A stretch of DNA of 25,020 nucleotides from JBDRLU01 sp043812795. Lineage in GTDB: Bacteria; Chloroflexota; Dehalococcoidia; Dehalococcoidales; UBA2162. Position 1 is the first letter of the stretch, and each line of letters opens with the position of its first letter. Shown piece after piece: positions 1 to 7,734 of this stretch. The stretch is taken from the NCBI GenBank assembly GCA_043812795.1, contig JBDRLU010000070.1:1-25020 (forward strand). Direction: 5' to 3'. The notes beneath the pieces are model-generated. The model had not been told where the DNA came from, made no database searches, and saw only the letters and a list, made by a program, of their open reading frames with translations. The position numbers and the translations under genes were made by a program.

Positions 1-72
1 CTGGCTTAGCAAGACCTCGGCCTCACGCAGTTTGTTGATGATTTGCTCTGGTTTGAATGCCTTCCTGACCAT
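1..72 (-). CDS. IS3-family transposase OrfA, N-terminal piece cut by the window edge
   Basis: The minus strand from an ATG at 72 encodes 24 residues beginning MVRKAFKPEQIINKLREAEV and running off the left edge. This is the usual opening of IS3-family OrfA, the small helix-turn-helix protein that binds the element's ends and is joined by frameshifting to the DDE transposase OrfB. A purine-rich GGGGG sits six bases before the ATG, which supports the start. OrfB and the rest of OrfA would lie to the left, so it cannot be said whether the element is intact. Family assignment is from the N-terminal motif and the adjacent terminal repeat. Confidence 0.8.
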   Translation of the reverse strand, partial: MVRKAFKPEQIINKLREAEVLLSQ

Positions 73-141
73 CGGTTACCCCCTTTTTTCTTATTCGCCA
101 GTCTAACATGAAAACTGGACTCGTTTTCGGGGGTCAGGTCA
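1..141 (-). mobile_element. End of an IS3-family insertion sequence
   Basis: Read on the minus strand, the element appears to begin at 141 with TGACCTGACCCCCGAAAACG, a TGACCTG-type end of the kind found as the IS3-family left terminal inverted repeat. The orfA start codon follows about 70 bases inside. The outside flank is the coding sequence of a DUF2779 gene, whose reading frame stops on the TGA that opens the repeat. The other end and the target duplication are outside the window. Confidence 0.75.
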
Positions 142-666
142 GACCTGGTCAGTTATTTCCTCTATGGTAAAAAGCTTTTCCGGTTCAATGTCAGCGGATC
201 TAATGTACTTGTTATTGACATGTACCAGAAAGCATTTTCTTATTTCTAACCCGGCTTTCTGGCAGCAATACCTCTGGAAAGAAACATCGTGAATATTTTC
301 ATCTTTAACGCTGGTTGACCCTTTTACCTCATAGATATCCCAACTACCATCACCAATAGGGTTTAAGATATCAAGCCGGGAGTATACACTATCAACGGAA
401 AAGGCCGGCTCAAATAGAGGCCGGTTTTCCTTTAGCAACTCCCTTGTTTGGCTAAGGTTTCCGATGAAGTCATCAGATGGGATATCGACGCCATTCGGGA
501 ATAGCTTCTTAGCCAGTTCACCTAAACGATGCCCTTCGTCAAATATGTATTGTGTGCCTGCGTCCGGTTCAGAAATCTTGGCGGGCTCGTTGAAAACCAG
601 CCAGAGGTATTTGGGGCACTGGAGCCCGACCATATATTTGCTTTTAGATAGCAACCGCTTTTTCAT
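139..666 (-). pseudogene. DUF2779 / RecB-like PD-(D/E)XK nuclease, truncated by the IS element
   Basis: A 175-residue N-terminal piece of a DUF2779-type protein (usually several hundred residues). What is visible is the RecB/Cas4-like nuclease layout: Cys17 in GLQCPKYLWL, His46 in FDEGHRLGEL, Asp99 in SRLDIL, Glu113 and Lys115 in YEVKGS, and Gln131/Tyr133 in FQRY. The C-terminal part, where related nucleases carry further Fe-S cysteines, is missing because the frame ends on the TGA that starts the IS terminal repeat. I chose the ATG at 666 (MKKRLLSKSKYM) because it matches the family opening; a TTG at 687 would add seven residues. No strong ribosome-binding site is visible. Such proteins are presumed DNA-processing nucleases; this copy is probably inactive. 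Bases 667-1004 hold no gene, only the tRNA fragment below. Confidence 0.75.
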
Positions 667-925
667 GTAGCTACACTGTACCAGCAATAAAGGCGAGGTT
701 CAACTTCAGGAAATAGATTCTAGGAGTTCTGGGTAGGTGTGTAAATCTTCATCTGGCTCTCATCTATCTACACAAAATAGAACCAATTTGGGCAACGCAA
801 TGGCAACAAATTGTTTAGCAGGTAGTTGCACTAAATAACAGACTACGCACAAAACAGAGTTAACAGTATAAACTAGCTTATACCTTTTTGTATCTAGAAC
901 ACCCTGCGTCAGAACCAGCCTATAA

Positions 926-970
926 ATGGGGTTCAGGTGGTCGACGGTTCAAATCCGTCCGCCCCGACCA
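926..970 (+). other. 3' half of a tRNA-Pro(GGG) gene, attachment-site-like remnant
   Basis: Bases 926-970 fold as tRNA positions 32-76: anticodon loop with GGG at 928-930 after T927, 3' anticodon strand TCAGG (933-937), variable loop TGGTC, T stem GACGG/CCGTC around TTCAAAT (943-959), acceptor CGCCCCG (960-966), discriminator A and encoded CCA (968-970). Acceptor G72 (implying C1), A73 and the GGG anticodon fit tRNA-Pro. The 5' half is absent: bases 921-925 do not pair with TCAGG and no CGGGGCG lies upstream. Tyrosine integrases often cross over in a tRNA anticodon loop and leave such a half at one end of the element; that origin is an inference here. Confidence 0.7.
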
Positions 971-1004
971 CAGGTACGAAAATAAGCGTCACCCGGACAA
1001 GCCT

Positions 1005-2624
1005 TTATGAACCTGAGGCCTGGGTCACGTCTCCAAACATCTGCTCATCCTGACGGATAATCCGTATGGTCTTTAACCATTGCTCGTTATCCTCATTAGG
1101 GTAATCGACTCGATAGTGGGCGCCCCGGCTCTCCGTTCTCATTAAAGCCGCCCGGCAGACCATCTCGGCGACAGTCAGCATGTTGCCGAGTTTCACCGCT
1201 TCCGCTAATTGCTGCCCACCGACCAGTGCCAACCCGGCCAGTTCTTCCCGTAAGGCCAGAATTTCCTTCAGGGCACCGTCAAGTTTTCTTCCGTCCCTGA
1301 CAATACCAACCTTGTCCCACATCGTTTGCTTGAGTGAAGTACGCAACGAATCGAGGTTTACCGGCCGTTTGCCCGAAGCCAGTTCTTTCAGCCTGGCCAC
1401 CTCAGCCGTTACTTCACCCCGGGGAAGCGCTACCCGCTTCCTCTTAACTGCACAGAGAGCCGCCTGGTCCCCGGCGATAGCGCCGAAAACGAGCGTTTCA
1501 CCAATGGCATTCCCGCCGAGCCGGTTGGCGCCGTGAACGCCACCACATACTTCACCGGCGGCATACAGGCCGGGGATACCGGTCATCGCGTTTTCGTCGA
1601 TTACCACCCCACCCATAAAGAAGTGGGCCGTCGGGGCCACTGAGATACTGGTTTCTTTACCCATCACTCCACGATAGATACTCCCGGCTTTCCCACGATC
1701 CATTGTCGTCAAATCAAAGATGATGTTATTTTCGACCCCTCTACCTTCATTTATCTCTGCCATGATTATTCTGGTCAGTACATCTCTCGTCGCTTGTGCC
1801 ACGCTCATATCGTGTCTTACCAGAATATCCTCACCCAGAGAGTTTTTGATGGTAGCGCCGGCGGGCATATACCACTCATACATACATAACTTGCTACCAC
1901 TTTTGCCATAGGCCGTGGGATAGAATTGGACAAACTCCATGTCCCTTAAGGCGGCACCGGCCTCGTAAGCTAAGGCATAACCATCGCCGGTCGAGCCCGC
2001 AGCATTGTTTGTTCTCAGATAAATCTCACCGGTACCGCCGGTAGCCAGAATAGTAGCCTTACTCCCGATAACAAATAGTCTTCCCTGGTGGTCTATGCCG
2101 ATGGCCCCTACTACTTTACCATCGTGCCGGAGCAGCCTGGTGACTAAAATGCCCTCGATAAATTTGACTCCGGCTTTAGTGGCGAATTGCCGCATCGCCC
2201 GGCTGATACGGACGCCCTGGTTGGATATAGCGCTGATTTGCCTAGGATAGGCGTGTCCGGGAGCCTTGGCCACTAATAGCTCTCCATCGCGCCGCTTGAG
2301 ACTTACTCCCATTTCCAGGAGGTCGTCAACTTGTTGCCTCGCACCGTACGTCAACACCGAGACAAGTTTATTATCGTTGATAAGGCGCCCGGCCTCCATG
2401 GTATCCCGGGCGTGGACTTCGGGTGAATCGCCCGGGCCTTGCCAGACGCCGCTGGCGGCGAGGGTCGCTTTCGAGATAGCCGTATTATTTCGATAGCCGG
2501 CCGGAGATTGACAGACAATCAGCACATCGAGGCCATGTTTGCTAGCAGCGATGGCCGCTCTCAGGCCGGCAGCACCACCGCCAATTACCAGCACATCGGC
2601 GTAAATTTCCTGAATATCATCCAT
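1005..2624 (-). CDS. FAD-dependent fumarate-reductase/SdhA-like flavoprotein (last gene of operon)
   Basis: A 539-residue flavoprotein of the succinate dehydrogenase/fumarate reductase/L-aspartate oxidase/AprA superfamily. The Rossmann dinucleotide motif GGGAAG is at 15-20, the second FAD stretch GGVHGANRLGGN at 361-372, and the capping-domain signature PTAHFFMGGV at 331-340 with His334. Arg280 in ATRD matches the family's catalytic proton-shuttle arginine. The helical C-terminus carries RTESRGAHYRVDYP, as in SdhA and AprA. It therefore keeps the residues needed to reduce or oxidise a dicarboxylate-like C-C bond. No Fe-S or membrane subunit is nearby, so electrons must come from another donor; the PreA-like Fe-S reductase at the head of the operon is a candidate. 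The ATG at 2624 follows AGGGA. A 148-base gap holding a palindromic repeat separates it from UbiD. Substrate unknown. Confidence 0.85.
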   Translation of the reverse strand: MDDIQEIYADVLVIGGGAAGLRAAIAASKHGLDVLIVCQSPAGYRNNTAISKATLAASGVWQGPGDSPEVHARDTMEAGRLINDNKLVSVLTYGARQQVDDLLEMGVSLKRRDGELLVAKAPGHAYPRQISAISNQGVRISRAMRQFATKAGVKFIEGILVTRLLRHDGKVVGAIGIDHQGRLFVIGSKATILATGGTGEIYLRTNNAAGSTGDGYALAYEAGAALRDMEFVQFYPTAYGKSGSKLCMYEWYMPAGATIKNSLGEDILVRHDMSVAQATRDVLTRIIMAEINEGRGVENNIIFDLTTMDRGKAGSIYRGVMGKETSISVAPTAHFFMGGVVIDENAMTGIPGLYAAGEVCGGVHGANRLGGNAIGETLVFGAIAGDQAALCAVKRKRVALPRGEVTAEVARLKELASGKRPVNLDSLRTSLKQTMWDKVGIVRDGRKLDGALKEILALREELAGLALVGGQQLAEAVKLGNMLTVAEMVCRAALMRTESRGAHYRVDYPNEDNEQWLKTIRIIRQDEQMFGDVTQASGS

Positions 2625-2642
2625 TCCGTTTCCCTGTATTCA

Positions 2643-2751
2643 TGTCATTCTAGGCACATTCGCTGTGCTCAGTGTAAACTCTGCGAAGAATCCGTATTAT
2701 CGCCACATTCAAAAAACGGATTCTTCGTCGTTTCACTCCTCAGCAATGACA
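2643..2751. repeat. 109-bp palindromic MITE-like element between ubiD-like and flavoprotein genes
   Basis: The element has TGTCATT (2643-2649) and AATGACA (2745-2751) as inverted ends and an inner perfect 12-base inverted repeat, CGAAGAATCCGT (2684-2695) and ACGGATTCTTCG (2716-2727). A related ATTCTTCG...GAATGACA sequence occurs at 17925-17954, so it belongs to a dispersed family. It sits inside the operon and could form a transcript hairpin that attenuates the last gene. Confidence 0.65.
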
Positions 2752-2772
2752 GGGTATCTAGAAGCAGCTAAT

Positions 2773-4128
2773 TTATTGAAGGTATTTACCAAGGTCGATA
2801 TCTTCAAAACCGGGCACGGTGACTGTTTCGGGATAACCTTTCAGAGGTTTGGTGGCGTCTATCCCCACTTTCCCCACCAGAAAACCGTCCCTTGCCGTCG
2901 GGTCGAGAGGATGGCCTTTAGCGTTCTTAATCAGGAAAACATCTTCATCCGCACGGACTCTTCCGGCAATCGCCCGGCAGACACTGGAATCATCGAAAAT
3001 ATCGATATCCGAGTCCACAACCACCACGTATTTGATGAATGGGTCAGCGGCAAAGGCAGCACAGGCAGCATTCTTGGCCTCGCCCTCATGCCTCTTTTCA
3101 ATCGAGATATAACAGATAAAGCGACAATAGCCGGACGGAGGCATAAACACATCCTTTACCGTGGGGCAGGCCATCCAGACCGCTTTATAGATGGAACTCA
3201 GCCGGGGGATGCCGCCGACAAGCTGGTGGTCGATGTGCCCGGAAAGGATATCGAGGTAAATCGGATTTTTTCTCATGGTGACGGCGGTGACATCAATAAC
3301 CGGGTTCATCACCTGTTTCCCGTAAACACTGGTATATTCGCCGAAAGGCCCGTCTGCCTTCCTTGCCTGAGGGTCGATTTTTCCCTCGATAACAATCTCG
3401 GCCATGGCCGGGACTTCAAGGTCGACGGTCTCACATTTGACCAATTTTAACGGCTCTTTCATCAGTCCGCCCACCACGGTATATTCATCGACGCCGAACG
3501 GCACGAAACTCAATACGCCGAGATAAAAAGCCGGGTGCATCCCGACGGTAATGGCCACCTCCATGGGTTTCCCCAGCCTGATATATTTCTCATAAATAAG
3601 CGAGGAATGGCTGGTCTCAGCCAGATGAATGCCCATCCGTTTCTTGTTGTGCAGCCTATGTCGGTACATGCCGATATTCCTTATTCCTGTTTCGGGGTCT
3701 TTGATGACCATCGCCCCGGCGGTAATATAAGGGCCGGCGTCTTTTTCATTGTGGGCGATAACCGGGAATTGAGTGAGGTCGATATTTCCCTTCGTTTGGA
3801 TAACCTGTTTCACCGGGCCGCTCTTCACCAGCTCAGGTCCAATCTTATTATCTTCCCGGGCGCGGTAGACGGCGTGTAAGTCTTTTTCATCACACTCTAA
3901 AGCTAACGCTATTCTCTTATGGTCGGCAAAAAGATTGCTCACCACAGTCATGTCATGACCGCTAACATGGTTAAACAGCACTGCCGGATATCGATTTAAA
4001 GAAGCGAGCTTGGCAATCACCGCCGGTAACTCGAATTTACTATTTACTTTCTTATCGACGACCACAAGCTCGTCGGGCAGGTTTTTCTTCAATAGCTCAA
4101 GATAGCTCTTTAGGTCTTTTGTTTTCAT
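2773..4128 (-). CDS. UbiD-family prenyl-FMN-dependent decarboxylase
   Basis: A 451-residue UbiD-type (de)carboxylase, expected to act on an aromatic or alpha,beta-unsaturated carboxylate through prenylated FMN. By comparison with Fdc1/UbiD, the metal/prFMN ligands appear as Asn151 (NIGMYR), His174 (TSHSS) and probably Glu215. The catalytic arginine is Arg156, and the acidic pair falls in DGPFGE at 259-264: Asp259 where Fdc1 has Glu277, and Glu264 where it has Glu282. The Glu-to-Asp change is odd but conservative. Length is close to family norm. No UbiX (prFMN maker) is in the window, so cofactor must come from elsewhere. It lies 47 bases downstream of an RraA-family gene in the same operon. 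The ATG at 4128 has only a weak purine stretch (AAGAG) before it. Direction and substrate cannot be told from sequence. Confidence 0.9.
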   Translation of the reverse strand: MKTKDLKSYLELLKKNLPDELVVVDKKVNSKFELPAVIAKLASLNRYPAVLFNHVSGHDMTVVSNLFADHKRIALALECDEKDLHAVYRAREDNKIGPELVKSGPVKQVIQTKGNIDLTQFPVIAHNEKDAGPYITAGAMVIKDPETGIRNIGMYRHRLHNKKRMGIHLAETSHSSLIYEKYIRLGKPMEVAITVGMHPAFYLGVLSFVPFGVDEYTVVGGLMKEPLKLVKCETVDLEVPAMAEIVIEGKIDPQARKADGPFGEYTSVYGKQVMNPVIDVTAVTMRKNPIYLDILSGHIDHQLVGGIPRLSSIYKAVWMACPTVKDVFMPPSGYCRFICYISIEKRHEGEAKNAACAAFAADPFIKYVVVVDSDIDIFDDSSVCRAIAGRVRADEDVFLIKNAKGHPLDPTARDGFLVGKVGIDATKPLKGYPETVTVPGFEDIDLGKYLQ

Positions 4129-4175
4129 CGGATTTCTCTTTTCCTTGAAATTGCGCGATTGTGCATTTCGCCTCG

Positions 4176-4841
4176 CTACTTCTTTCTCTGCAAGGTATGG
4201 TAGCCAAACTTTTCCCGTGCCGCTTTCAGGCTCAGGCCACCTTTGACCGCCTCAACGATAAAGTCCTCTGCCTCTTCGATTGTCCTGGCCACCTCAAGGA
4301 CCCGCTCAGCCATTTCCTGGGGAACAACCACCACGCCGCTATCGTCACCCACCAGAATATCTCCCGGTTTAACCATGACCCGGCCGATATTGACTATCGC
4401 CTGTACTGCCTCTACCGTGACACGGTCTTTTCCGGTCATCATAAACTTCCCGCGGGAGAAAATAGGGTATTTTTCTTTCAGGACAATAGGAATATCGCGG
4501 CAGACGCCATCGATAACCGTTCCCGAAATACCCCTTGCTTTAGCCGTCACTGTCAAAATATCTCCCCAGACGGTGCAGTCCATTCGGCCATTGTTATCCA
4601 GAACGACGATATCACCGGGTAAGACATCGTCAATATAGTCGCCTACCGTTCCTTTCTGGACACCCACGGGTACGTAGCGGATGGTGTAGGCCGTCCCCAC
4701 CATTTTTACCCCGGTAACGACCGGAGTGATGCCCTGACAGCCTCCGGCAATGCCGAGTGTATCCATGGCATCGGAAAGATTGGAGGTAGAAAAAGATTCG
4801 AATTGTTTGATTATTTTAGGGCTTAATCTTTTCTGTTTCAT
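4176..4841 (-). CDS. RraA-family protein, copy 1 (HMG/CHA-aldolase-like)
   Basis: A 221-residue member of the RraA family, which includes 4-hydroxy-4-methyl-2-oxoglutarate/4-carboxy-4-hydroxy-2-oxoadipate (HMG/CHA) aldolases, oxaloacetate decarboxylases and RNase E inhibitors. Visible motifs are LSDAMDTLG near 22-30, PGDIVVLDNNG at 75-85, WGD at 92-94 and IDGVCRD at 110-116 with Arg115-Asp116, the substrate/metal pair. The acidic residue expected three positions after the Asp in the aldolase motif R-D-x2-E/D is absent (it reads RDIPI), so it may not be a classical Mg-dependent aldolase. Its ATG at 4841 overlaps the stop of copy 2 in ATGA, with AAGGA six bases upstream, a sign of translational coupling. 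It is closer to copy 2 than to copy 3. Confidence 0.87.
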   Translation of the reverse strand: MKQKRLSPKIIKQFESFSTSNLSDAMDTLGIAGGCQGITPVVTGVKMVGTAYTIRYVPVGVQKGTVGDYIDDVLPGDIVVLDNNGRMDCTVWGDILTVTAKARGISGTVIDGVCRDIPIVLKEKYPIFSRGKFMMTGKDRVTVEAVQAIVNIGRVMVKPGDILVGDDSGVVVVPQEMAERVLEVARTIEEAEDFIVEAVKGGLSLKAAREKFGYHTLQRKK

Positions 4842-5518
4842 TTTGCTTCCTTTTTCAACATCTGTTCATAGTCGTATTTCTTATCGACCTCCAGGACATC
4901 GAGGCCGGAGAGTATATCTTTCTTCATGGCTTCCTCTTTCGCCATGATTTCTTCGGCGGCGGTCAATACCTCATCCAATCTTTCCGGCGGTATGGCGACA
5001 ACACCATTGATATCACCGACCAGAATATCGCCGGGCCTGACCTGCACGTCACCCAGGCGGATGAGACAGTTGAAGTCTTCCTGCATAATTCTGCCTCGGG
5101 CGGTTATCGGGACAACCGCTCGGGCAAAAATGGGGAAGCCCAGCTCCTCACAGATATCCACGTCCCGGGCGGCGCCATCGACGATAACCCCGGAGACACC
5201 CTTCATTTTGGCGGCACATGACAATACCTCGCCCCAGCAGTTGTTCTGGGTATCGCCGTGATTATCGATGGCAATCACGTCTCCCTCTTGAGCGACGGCA
5301 ATGGCTTCGATGCCAAGATGATGCTTGGATTTCACCATGCCTGCGGCGGTAATCTTGATGGTGACGGCCTGCCCGACTACTTTCGGTTTACCGAATACAG
5401 GCCTGACCCCGATAACAGCGCCTCTGATGCCGACCTTGTCAAGGGCGTCGGAAAGATTCGTTGTCGATAGCGCTTCCAGCCGCTTGCGGTACTTTTGGTC
5501 GAATACCTTTCTCTCCAT
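4838..5518 (-). CDS. RraA-family protein, copy 2
   Basis: A 226-residue RraA-family protein with LSDALDKVG near 22-30, EGDVIAIDNHG at 78-88, CWGEVLSCAAK at 94-104 and VDGAARDVD at 113-121; Arg118-Asp119 is the catalytic/metal pair. As in copy 1, position D+3 of the aldolase motif is not acidic (Ile122); Asp121 is one residue early. The C-terminus after about 195 is a charged helix. It overlaps copy 1 by four bases and lies 17 bases after copy 3. A GGGGG run about eight bases before the ATG can serve as ribosome-binding site. Members of this family also form hexamers that regulate RNase E, but placement among catabolic enzymes argues for metabolism. Confidence 0.87.
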   Translation of the reverse strand: MERKVFDQKYRKRLEALSTTNLSDALDKVGIRGAVIGVRPVFGKPKVVGQAVTIKITAAGMVKSKHHLGIEAIAVAQEGDVIAIDNHGDTQNNCWGEVLSCAAKMKGVSGVIVDGAARDVDICEELGFPIFARAVVPITARGRIMQEDFNCLIRLGDVQVRPGDILVGDINGVVAIPPERLDEVLTAAEEIMAKEEAMKKDILSGLDVLEVDKKYDYEQMLKKEAK

Positions 5519-5535
5519 GCTTGATACCCCCGGAA

Positions 5536-6213
5536 TTATTCTTTGAGCCCCTTACTCTTCAGTATATCTGCAAAACCGTAGAGTTCCAGTGTCGTCTTAC
5601 CCCGCCTGAGTTCGGAGATAATCTTTTCTTCTTTCTCTTCGCGCTGTCTGACCAGTTTCAGTACCTCGGCGACGTCTTTTCGAGCGACGACAACGACGCC
5701 GTCCGCATCGCCAACAATCAGGTCTCCGGGCTCGACTTTCACATCTCCGAAGAAGATGGCATGATTAATGGTGCCAAGGTAAGCTTTGGTCGTTCCCTTC
5801 ATCGAAACAGCCTGAGAAAAGACCGGGAAACCCATTTTTTCAATTTCATCGGTGTCACGGACGGCCCCGTCAGTGACTAACCCGGCTATTTTTTGCTGCA
5901 TGGCGGCCTCGGTCATGATGGCTCCCCAGAAGCCACCTTCAAGACAGGAGGAAGTGTCGATAAGCAGTATATCGCCCGGCTTGGCGACATAAATGGCCTT
6001 GTGGACAATCAGGTTATCTCCCGGGCGCGTCACGACGGTGACAGCCGGACCGCAGAGTTTCATACCCTGCCTGACAGGTCGGATATAATGGGCCAGTGCC
6101 CCTTTTCCACCATAAGCCTCACAGATTGTCGGGGTAGCACACTTTCCCATCGCATCAACAAGGTCTTTTGAGACCCGCTCAATGTCATGAATGACGTAGT
6201 TGAAAGGTTCCAT
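5536..6213 (-). CDS. RraA-family aldolase/decarboxylase, copy 3 (complete aldolase motif)
   Basis: A 225-residue RraA-family protein, clearly diverged from copies 1 and 2 (N-terminus MGKCATPTICEAYGGKGAL instead of the LSDA-type helix). It has KPGDILLIDTSS at 78-89, FWGAIMTEAA at 95-104 and TDGAVRDTDE at 114-123. Arg119-Asp120 followed by Glu123 satisfies the R-D-x2-E/D signature of Mg-dependent HMG/CHA aldolases, so of the three paralogues this one is the best candidate for a true pyruvate-releasing aldolase or oxaloacetate decarboxylase. The ATG at 6213 has GGGAGG six bases upstream and follows the lyase gene by 14 bases. It is presumably cytosolic and oligomeric. Confidence 0.88.
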   Translation of the reverse strand: MEPFNYVIHDIERVSKDLVDAMGKCATPTICEAYGGKGALAHYIRPVRQGMKLCGPAVTVVTRPGDNLIVHKAIYVAKPGDILLIDTSSCLEGGFWGAIMTEAAMQQKIAGLVTDGAVRDTDEIEKMGFPVFSQAVSMKGTTKAYLGTINHAIFFGDVKVEPGDLIVGDADGVVVVARKDVAEVLKLVRQREEKEEKIISELRRGKTTLELYGFADILKSKGLKE

Positions 6214-6227
6214 TGGCTGCCTCCCGG

Positions 6228-7652
6228 TTACTTAACTACCTGAATGCCCAGCTCTTCGGCGGCGCGCAGGGCGGCTTCCACGGATGGTTTGGCATCGATA
6301 ATCGCCACACGACCGCCGCCTCGATTTCTGGAGTCAAGCATCGCGCTCTTCTCGGTGGCTTCGATGCGGATACGTTGCACCTCGGGAATATCCACCTTAT
6401 TTATCTTAATCTCGATTTTGTTAATCTCGGGAAGCTCGAGTACCTTATGGTACATCTCGACATCATCCGTCTTGGCCCCATAAATAGCCCCCATCAGTAT
6501 GGCCGGAACGTTGATGGCCCGCCGCGAAAACAGGTCCATAGTAAGGTCTAATTCAATTCTCTTGATTTCTCCCGCTATCATAGCATGACAGATGCGTGCC
6601 ATGTTCGTCGGGGAACCAACGGCGATACTGCTGCCGCCCACCACCACATCGCCGAACACTTGCGCCAGTGGGCGTGAGGTGGAGAGGAGTTTTCTCACCT
6701 CTTCGCGCGCCTGCTTGGTGATGGAGTCAGCCTGCTCTTTTTCCGCCTTCCGAATTTGTTCATCAACAAAAGGCTCAATAATCGGGTTTTTCCTGAAATA
6801 CGGTTCTAAGTACTGCAGATTAATGGCCGTAATCACCGGGGCCGCTTCGACATGGACTCTGGCCGCCATGGCAATCATCACGTCAACATCCACATCCACC
6901 GGCAACGAGGTCTTCAAGACCAGATGGGACGCCTGATTCCCAATCAAGATAGCGCCGCTGATATGGGTCGTGCATAACCCGGCCACCATTACCCGTGGCG
7001 TGCAGGGAACGGCAATCGTCGGGGACATGGCTAAAACAATCGCTTTGGCAACCTGGCGGGGAGTACCACCCCGGAGGTCAGTTAAGGCGGCAGCGGTAGC
7101 CGCGGCACCGGCACCAAAACCCTCCATGTTGCATCCAGTAGTCTGTTTGCCGGCTCTGAATACACTTCCGACTTTAAGGATAAGCGCCGCTTCAAGAGCA
7201 ACCTGCTCCGGTGAATGACCCTCTTCTGTCAGTGCCCGGATAAGTCCAGTGTACGGGCAGGAGTCTCCGGTACCGGCGCAGGGTTGCAGGCCGATTTCAT
7301 GATTGCCAACTTCCGTAGCCAGTGTATAAAGCAGAGCTTTATTAATAAACGAATCACCGATCATGGCGTCTTTGTGCCGGGCTAACTCAGAGATAGCCGT
7401 ACCAAAAAGAAAACTCTTGCCCCACGTCAGGCCCACTTCCGTTGCTCTCAAGTTATGCTTGAAGGCATCCATAACCTGGGAAAGTATTTTTTCGTAGGAG
7501 TCGCCCTGTCTCCCCATGGCCTCCGCCACGATCACCTTGCTCAACGGAAGTTTTTCTCTCTCACCAACTTCCACGAGCTCACCCAGGGTGAGCACCTTTT
7601 GAGCAAGTTCACCAGCTAATTTCTGAATCGCTTTATTCCCACTCTCGACCAT
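6228..7652 (-). CDS. Fe-S L-serine-dehydratase-alpha-like lyase
   Basis: A 474-residue protein with the fold signature of the iron-sulfur L-serine dehydratase alpha chain. PCAGTGDSC is at 124-132, followed by TTGCNMEGFGAGAAATAAAL at 171-190, VPCTPRV at 215-221 and AGLC at 224-227. Cys174, Cys217 and Cys227 have nearly the spacing of the three [4Fe-4S] ligands of bacterial serine dehydratases (42 and 11 residues there, 43 and 10 here), leaving one iron free to bind a hydroxyl. Unlike the roughly 290-residue alpha subunits, it carries about 70 extra N-terminal and 130 extra C-terminal residues, and there is no beta subunit. Given its neighbours it probably eliminates water or ammonia from a hydroxy- or amino-acid intermediate rather than serine itself; that is inference. 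The ATG at 7652 follows AGGTGA; RraA copy 3 starts 14 bases downstream. Confidence 0.75.
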   Translation of the reverse strand: MVESGNKAIQKLAGELAQKVLTLGELVEVGEREKLPLSKVIVAEAMGRQGDSYEKILSQVMDAFKHNLRATEVGLTWGKSFLFGTAISELARHKDAMIGDSFINKALLYTLATEVGNHEIGLQPCAGTGDSCPYTGLIRALTEEGHSPEQVALEAALILKVGSVFRAGKQTTGCNMEGFGAGAAATAAALTDLRGGTPRQVAKAIVLAMSPTIAVPCTPRVMVAGLCTTHISGAILIGNQASHLVLKTSLPVDVDVDVMIAMAARVHVEAAPVITAINLQYLEPYFRKNPIIEPFVDEQIRKAEKEQADSITKQAREEVRKLLSTSRPLAQVFGDVVVGGSSIAVGSPTNMARICHAMIAGEIKRIELDLTMDLFSRRAINVPAILMGAIYGAKTDDVEMYHKVLELPEINKIEIKINKVDIPEVQRIRIEATEKSAMLDSRNRGGGRVAIIDAKPSVEAALRAAEELGIQVVK

Positions 7653-7734
7653 ATCTCGTCACCTATCCTTTGCTTGATTCGTGTCCTGTTACTACTGAAC
7701 TCATAATCGTATCACGCTCACTATCCAGCGACAA

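Noticed and set aside
926..970. A complete tRNA gene
   Set aside because: Only positions 32-76 can be built. The 5' acceptor strand, D arm and 5' anticodon strand are missing, so it cannot be a functional tRNA. The same holds at 11627-11671.
2665..3450. A 261-residue plus-strand open frame opposite the UbiD gene
   Set aside because: It is antisense to a clearly conserved UbiD protein, has no recognisable motifs and no ribosome-binding site. The same applies to the long antisense frames opposite the FAD flavoprotein (8020-8964) and the mutase (22628-23527).
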